Below the pieces are notes generated by a model that was not told where the DNA came from, did no database searches, and was given only the letters and a program-made list of their open reading frames with translations. Positions 60,719 through 64,000 of a DNA stretch of 64,000 bases are shown here, piece after piece; the first letter of the stretch is position 1, and every line of letters begins with the position of its first letter. Where the stretch lies: positions 15,797,059 through 15,861,058 of the forward strand of contig CM077152.1 of NCBI GenBank assembly GCA_039583875.1, in the 5' to 3' direction. The position numbers and the translations under genes are program-made. The DNA is from Platanthera guangdongensis. Its lineage: Eukaryota; Streptophyta; Magnoliopsida; Asparagales; Orchidaceae.

Positions 60719-61930
60719 TGACGACGCGCCACGACCGACATGTGTATATTCCCGCAGGCGGAGGTGATCCGTTGTCTGGATGGACGATCAGAGTCCGTGG
60801 TTGCGTTCAGATGGTCAATCTGATTCAGATTCATGCAAGACTTTTTATATTTTGAGATGTATTTAGCCCCCGATTGGTCCAGACATTTTGAGTTGTTCGA
60901 TTCGGGTGGTTTGATTTCAATTTTTTATTTGGCTATCAGCGGTTTCTTTTTTAGGATTATAAATTGTGGCTGGCAGTTTGGGGAGGGGTTATCGAAGGTT
61001 TTTGAGTTTTTTCCTGGAACCGTCGGTCTCTAATCGGTTCGACGCCGGGAAGCCTTCTCCGCCTCCCTCTTCCTCGCCGGTAAGCCCTCCCCCGCCTATG
61101 CCCCTCGCTGTCTCCCTCTTCCAGCCCGTCATCTTGTTCCCGTCGTTGTCCAAGACTGCAACCGACGGAAGTTCCTACACCGCCGGAAATACTCCCGCCT
61201 TCCTCCTCCTCCTTTGTGAAATTCCCGTTTCCCCACTGTCACTGTCATCCCCCTTTTCCCCTTCCCTCCGCCGGAAGCTACTCCCCACCACCACCTCTGC
61301 CACCGCCGGACCACCTGAAGCCATTTTCCCCCTCCTGCGGCCCCCTAACATTACTCTACTCCTCTCAGCCCTCAACATTCCCCTCCCGGTTCCATTCCTG
61401 AAGTCCATCACCGCCGCCAGCCTCAATCCCCTTTCCAAAATTCCAACGGTCCTCCTTTTTCTTCTTCTACCTGCCTACTCATAGCCCGTCCAGACCGCAA
61501 ACAGTCTTGATCTCTACCCTGACACTGTCCAAGCTCACTTTGATCTTGGATGCCCTCCCACACCCGCTTCTGTCGTCGCCTACGTGTGTGTATTGTACTA
61601 TTGTGGTAAATCTTTTCCTTTATTGTTGCTCTTTTTTGGCAAACTCATATTGTGGTGGTTTTTCATTTTATTGTGCTATTAGTTCACTTGTTGTACCCCT
61701 TGCGGGATTTATTCTGTGCGAGCTCATTTAATTGTGGCTCGTTTAGTTTGTGACCATTACTTGTTTATTAAATCAAAGTTTGGCAACGCTCGAGCATCTG
61801 TTAAATCTTTTATAATAATTAATTACCTGTTGCAATTTCGGTGGACCACTTGAGCGCTTACATTTCACTACATTGCATTTAGAGCTGCATTTAGAGGGTC
61901 CACCCCGTGCCGGCCTTAACCATTGCATCA
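60719..61930 (+). repeat. 3' LTR of Gy-D
   Basis: 1,212 bp, complete, TGACGACGCG...CATTGCATCA. Target duplication CTACA follows at 61931. Confidence 0.88.
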
Positions 61931-61935
61931 CTACA

Positions 61936-62244
61936 TATGATCATTCTTTCAACTAATCGATCTAAGATACTAAAAGTTATCACACTTAAGTATCGCCTTA
62001 TCTTCTACTAAGATATATTGATAATTGTTAATATCACCTCCACTAAATTTACATATCATTTAGTGATTTTACTCTACGGACTAAAAATCCACAATTTTCT
62101 AAATATATAATAAATAATTTTATTTGAAAAAACGGTCAATGTACCACCATTTGAATAACAAAGGATGTAAATGAATCAATAAGATATACAAACAAAAGTA
62201 ATATAAATGTATAAAAGCAATAAAAAATGATAGACAAAAGATAA
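61936..62244. other. AT-rich spacer, nothing recognised
   Basis: Short AT-rich DNA between Gy-D and Co-3; no coding or repeat structure. Confidence 0.6.
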
Positions 62245-62417
62245 TGTAGAAATAGGCTCAAAACCTTGTATATATTCATTCAAGTAATAGTTACAAGTAT
62301 ACACACACTTATATAGGAGAAGAAGGAAGGGAGAAATCCTAATACATGATGTGGGACTAATACAAGAAGAGAGAAAAAGAAGAAACAACATGGGCCCTTA
62401 AATGGGCTTTTCTAACA
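62245..62417 (-). repeat. 3' LTR of Co-3
   Basis: 173 bp. The pol frame overlaps its start by a few codons, ending LEKPI then stop at 62398. Confidence 0.75.
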
Positions 62418-64000
62418 CTCCCCCGCAAGCTGGAGCGTACAAGTCATAGGCGCCAAGCTTGGATAAGAACTGATAGTATAGCGGCCTGGAGAGAGCTTTC
62501 GTCAGGATGTCCGCAACTTGGTCGGTAGCAGGAACATGCTCCAAATCTATCTTCTTTGACTGTACCTTTTCCCGGATAAAGTGACAGTCAACTTCGATAT
62601 GCTTTGTTCGTTCGTGAAAAACCGGATTCTTGGCAATATGAATTGCTGCCTGACTGTCGCAAAACAAGGTTGTCGGAGATGAGAGACGAACACCTAAGTC
62701 TCCCAGAAGGCCTTCAAGCCAGGTTAGCTCAGAGACAACAGCAACCATAGCCCGGTACTCGGCTTCGGCAGAGGAACGCGCAACCACATTCTGTTTCTTG
62801 CTACGCCAAGTTATGAGGTGTCCACCAAAGTAAGTACAGAATCCAGTTGTGGAGCGTCTATCATCAATAGATCTTGCGTAGTCAGCGTCAGAATACGCGA
62901 CAAGAGATAGAGATGTGGATGGCTTGTACACGAGTCCTTGTCCGGGGGCGATCTTGAGATATTGAAGGATGCGCTCGACAGCTTGAAGATGAGATGTCCG
63001 AGGAGCGTCCATGAAACGGCTTACAACTCCCACAACAAATAAGATGTCTGGTCAAGTCACCGTAAGGTAGATCAGCTTCTCAACCAAGCGTCTGTAATAT
63101 TCCGGATTTGTAAGTAGCTTGTCAGAGTCAGAGCTATGGGCCGAGAGCTTGTGATTTGCGTCCATAGGAGTCTCCGCAGGTTTGCACCCCGAATAACCTG
63201 CATCACGAAGGAGGTCCATACAGTACTTCCTTTGAGATAACACAAGACCATCCGGGCGTCGGGCGACCTCGAGCCCAAGAAAGTACCGAAGGTTGCCCAG
63301 ATCTTTGGTTTGAAAGGCAGAATTCAACTGTGCCTTGATCTGTTGTATTCCTGCCGTGTCGTCGCCAGTAATCAGGATATCATCAACGTAGACCAGAAGA
63401 ATCACAGTCCCGGTTGACCGATGTCGGGTGAAGAGAGAAAAATCAGCCGAGCTCCGAGTGAAGCCACTAGCACAGACCACCTTACTGAACTTTTCAAACC
63501 ACGCACGCGGGGACTGTTTGAGACCATAAATGGATTTCCGAAGATGACATACCAAAGACTCCCCCGTGGTCTCAAACCCGTGAGGCTGCTGCATATAAAC
63601 TGTCTCCTGTAGATCGCCGTTGAGGAAGGCATTCTTGATATCCAGCTGATAAAGTGGCCAGTGACGATGAACAGCCAAGGAGAGAAGAACACGGACCGTG
63701 TTCAATTTAGCCACGGGAGAGAAGGTTTCCTCGTAATCAAGGTCATGTTGCTGAGTAAACCCCCGTGCCACAAGACGGGCCTTCAGACGGTCGATAGTGT
63801 CATCCGCCGCATGTTTAATGACAAAAACCCATTTGCAGCTAACAGGGGTGTGGCCAGCAGGAAGAGGAACCAGATCCCAGGTCTGGTTAGCCCAGAGAGC
63901 CTGCATTTCATTGTGCATAGCAGCCCGCCATCCTGGGTGGTGAAGCGCCTCTTGCACATTGTTAGGAAGAGAAATAGAGGAAAGGGAGGTGGCAAATGCG
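62398..64000 (-). pseudogene. Co-3 reverse transcriptase and RNase H, one stop
   Basis: RT (63957-63052) opens MQEALHHPGWRAAMHNEMQA and shows KARLVARGFTQQHDLDYEET, QLDIKNAFLNGDLQETVYMQ, SIYGLKQSPRAW and the intact LVYVDDILITGD. A TGA stop at about 63046, where the family has Arg (LIYLT.TRPDI), is consistent with a C-to-T change in a CGA codon. RNase H (YSDADYARSIDDRRSTTGF; SSAEAEYRAM; KNPVFHERTKHIEVDCHFIR) is open to its end. Without that stop the visible part would be intact. Confidence 0.92.

Larger units (their letters stand above)
51663..61930 (+). mobile_element. Ty3/Gypsy chromovirus Gy-D, Tekay-like, with two later insertions
   Basis: 5' LTR (51663-51845 plus 56491-57489) and 3' LTR (60719-61930), both starting TGACG, with target duplication CTACA outside (51658-51662, 61931-61935). 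Primer-binding site TTGGTATCAGAGC at 57491 and G-rich polypurine tract GCCGGGGGGGT before 60719. RT is deleted between gag and RNase H. Copia Co-2 sits in the 5' LTR and a hAT-like MITE in the integrase. LTRs differ by roughly 10%, so this is the oldest element of the nest. Confidence 0.88.
62245..64000 (-). mobile_element. Ty1/Copia element Co-3 (3' part; continues beyond window)
   Basis: Short 3' LTR (62245-62417, TGTTAGAAAAG...TTTCTACA on the minus strand, with TATATAAG), polypurine tract TTGCGGGGGAG, then RNase H and RT running off the right edge. The short LTR is reminiscent of the Ale lineage. The candidate target duplication is GATAA (62240-62244), to be matched outside the window. Confidence 0.85.

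Overview
This window is plant nuclear DNA, most likely from a flowering plant. It contains spliced genes with GT-AG introns, plant-type Ty3/Gypsy chromoviruses and a Tat-like Gypsy element, Ty1/Copia elements primed by initiator tRNA-Met, hAT and MULE fragments, and small foldback elements. No bacterial-type operon, CRISPR array or rRNA was seen. Most of the 64 kb is nested retrotransposon sequence.

Host genes. The only confidently recognised host genes form a small cluster of glutathionyl-hydroquinone reductase (GHR, Xi-class GST, ECM4/YqjG-like) sequences. Copy 1 (9801-34856, +) has five exons that join in phase 0 into an intact 325-residue frame. Its fourth intron is about 23.8 kb and filled with nested transposons. 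Copy 2 (38692-40376, +) has the same five-exon layout but carries a 1-base deletion in exon 3. Copy 3 is an inverted terminal exon (42804-43037, -) that is itself intact; the segment that carries it is cut short by a hAT element.

Layout. 1-7400: remains of a MULE transposase gene (-), split by a defective Tat/Retand-like Gypsy element (gag, protease, 3' tandem repeats, antisense extra ORF). 7600-9780: possible GHR leader exon plus LTR remnants. 9801-10845: GHR copy 1 exons 1-4. 12416-12885: candidate solo LTR. 12981-27601: Gypsy chromovirus 'Gy-A' (-), with 5-bp target duplication GTGTC, carrying nested Gy-E (+), a 500-N assembly gap, element Gy-X and palindrome PAL-1. 27730-33325: Gypsy chromovirus 'Gy-C' (-), TSD TATAT. 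34623-34856: GHR copy 1 exon 5. 36783-37662: Tourist-like MITEs in front of GHR copy 2. 43200-45032: hAT element with 8-bp TSD. 47480-49985: decayed Copia (Co-1, -). 51663-61930: Tekay-like Gypsy 'Gy-D' (+), TSD CTACA, with a very young Copia (Co-2, -) in its 5' LTR and a hAT-like MITE in its integrase. 62245-64000: third Copia (Co-3, -), running off the window.

Most unusual signals. (1) A set of tRNA-like, palindromic elements (PAL-1 to PAL-5) carries A-box/B-box-like pol III motifs in head-to-head copies; two of them have TG...CA ends and 5-bp target duplications. (2) Gy-A contains two diverged copies of the same 1.35-kb segment on either side of the gap, and each is the empty site for the insertion seen in the other, which points to a join between alleles or paralogues. 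(3) GHR copy 1 stays intact despite its giant transposon-filled intron, while its neighbour is frameshifted. (4) Seven G/C homopolymers of 14-33 bases recur and look suspicious as sequence.
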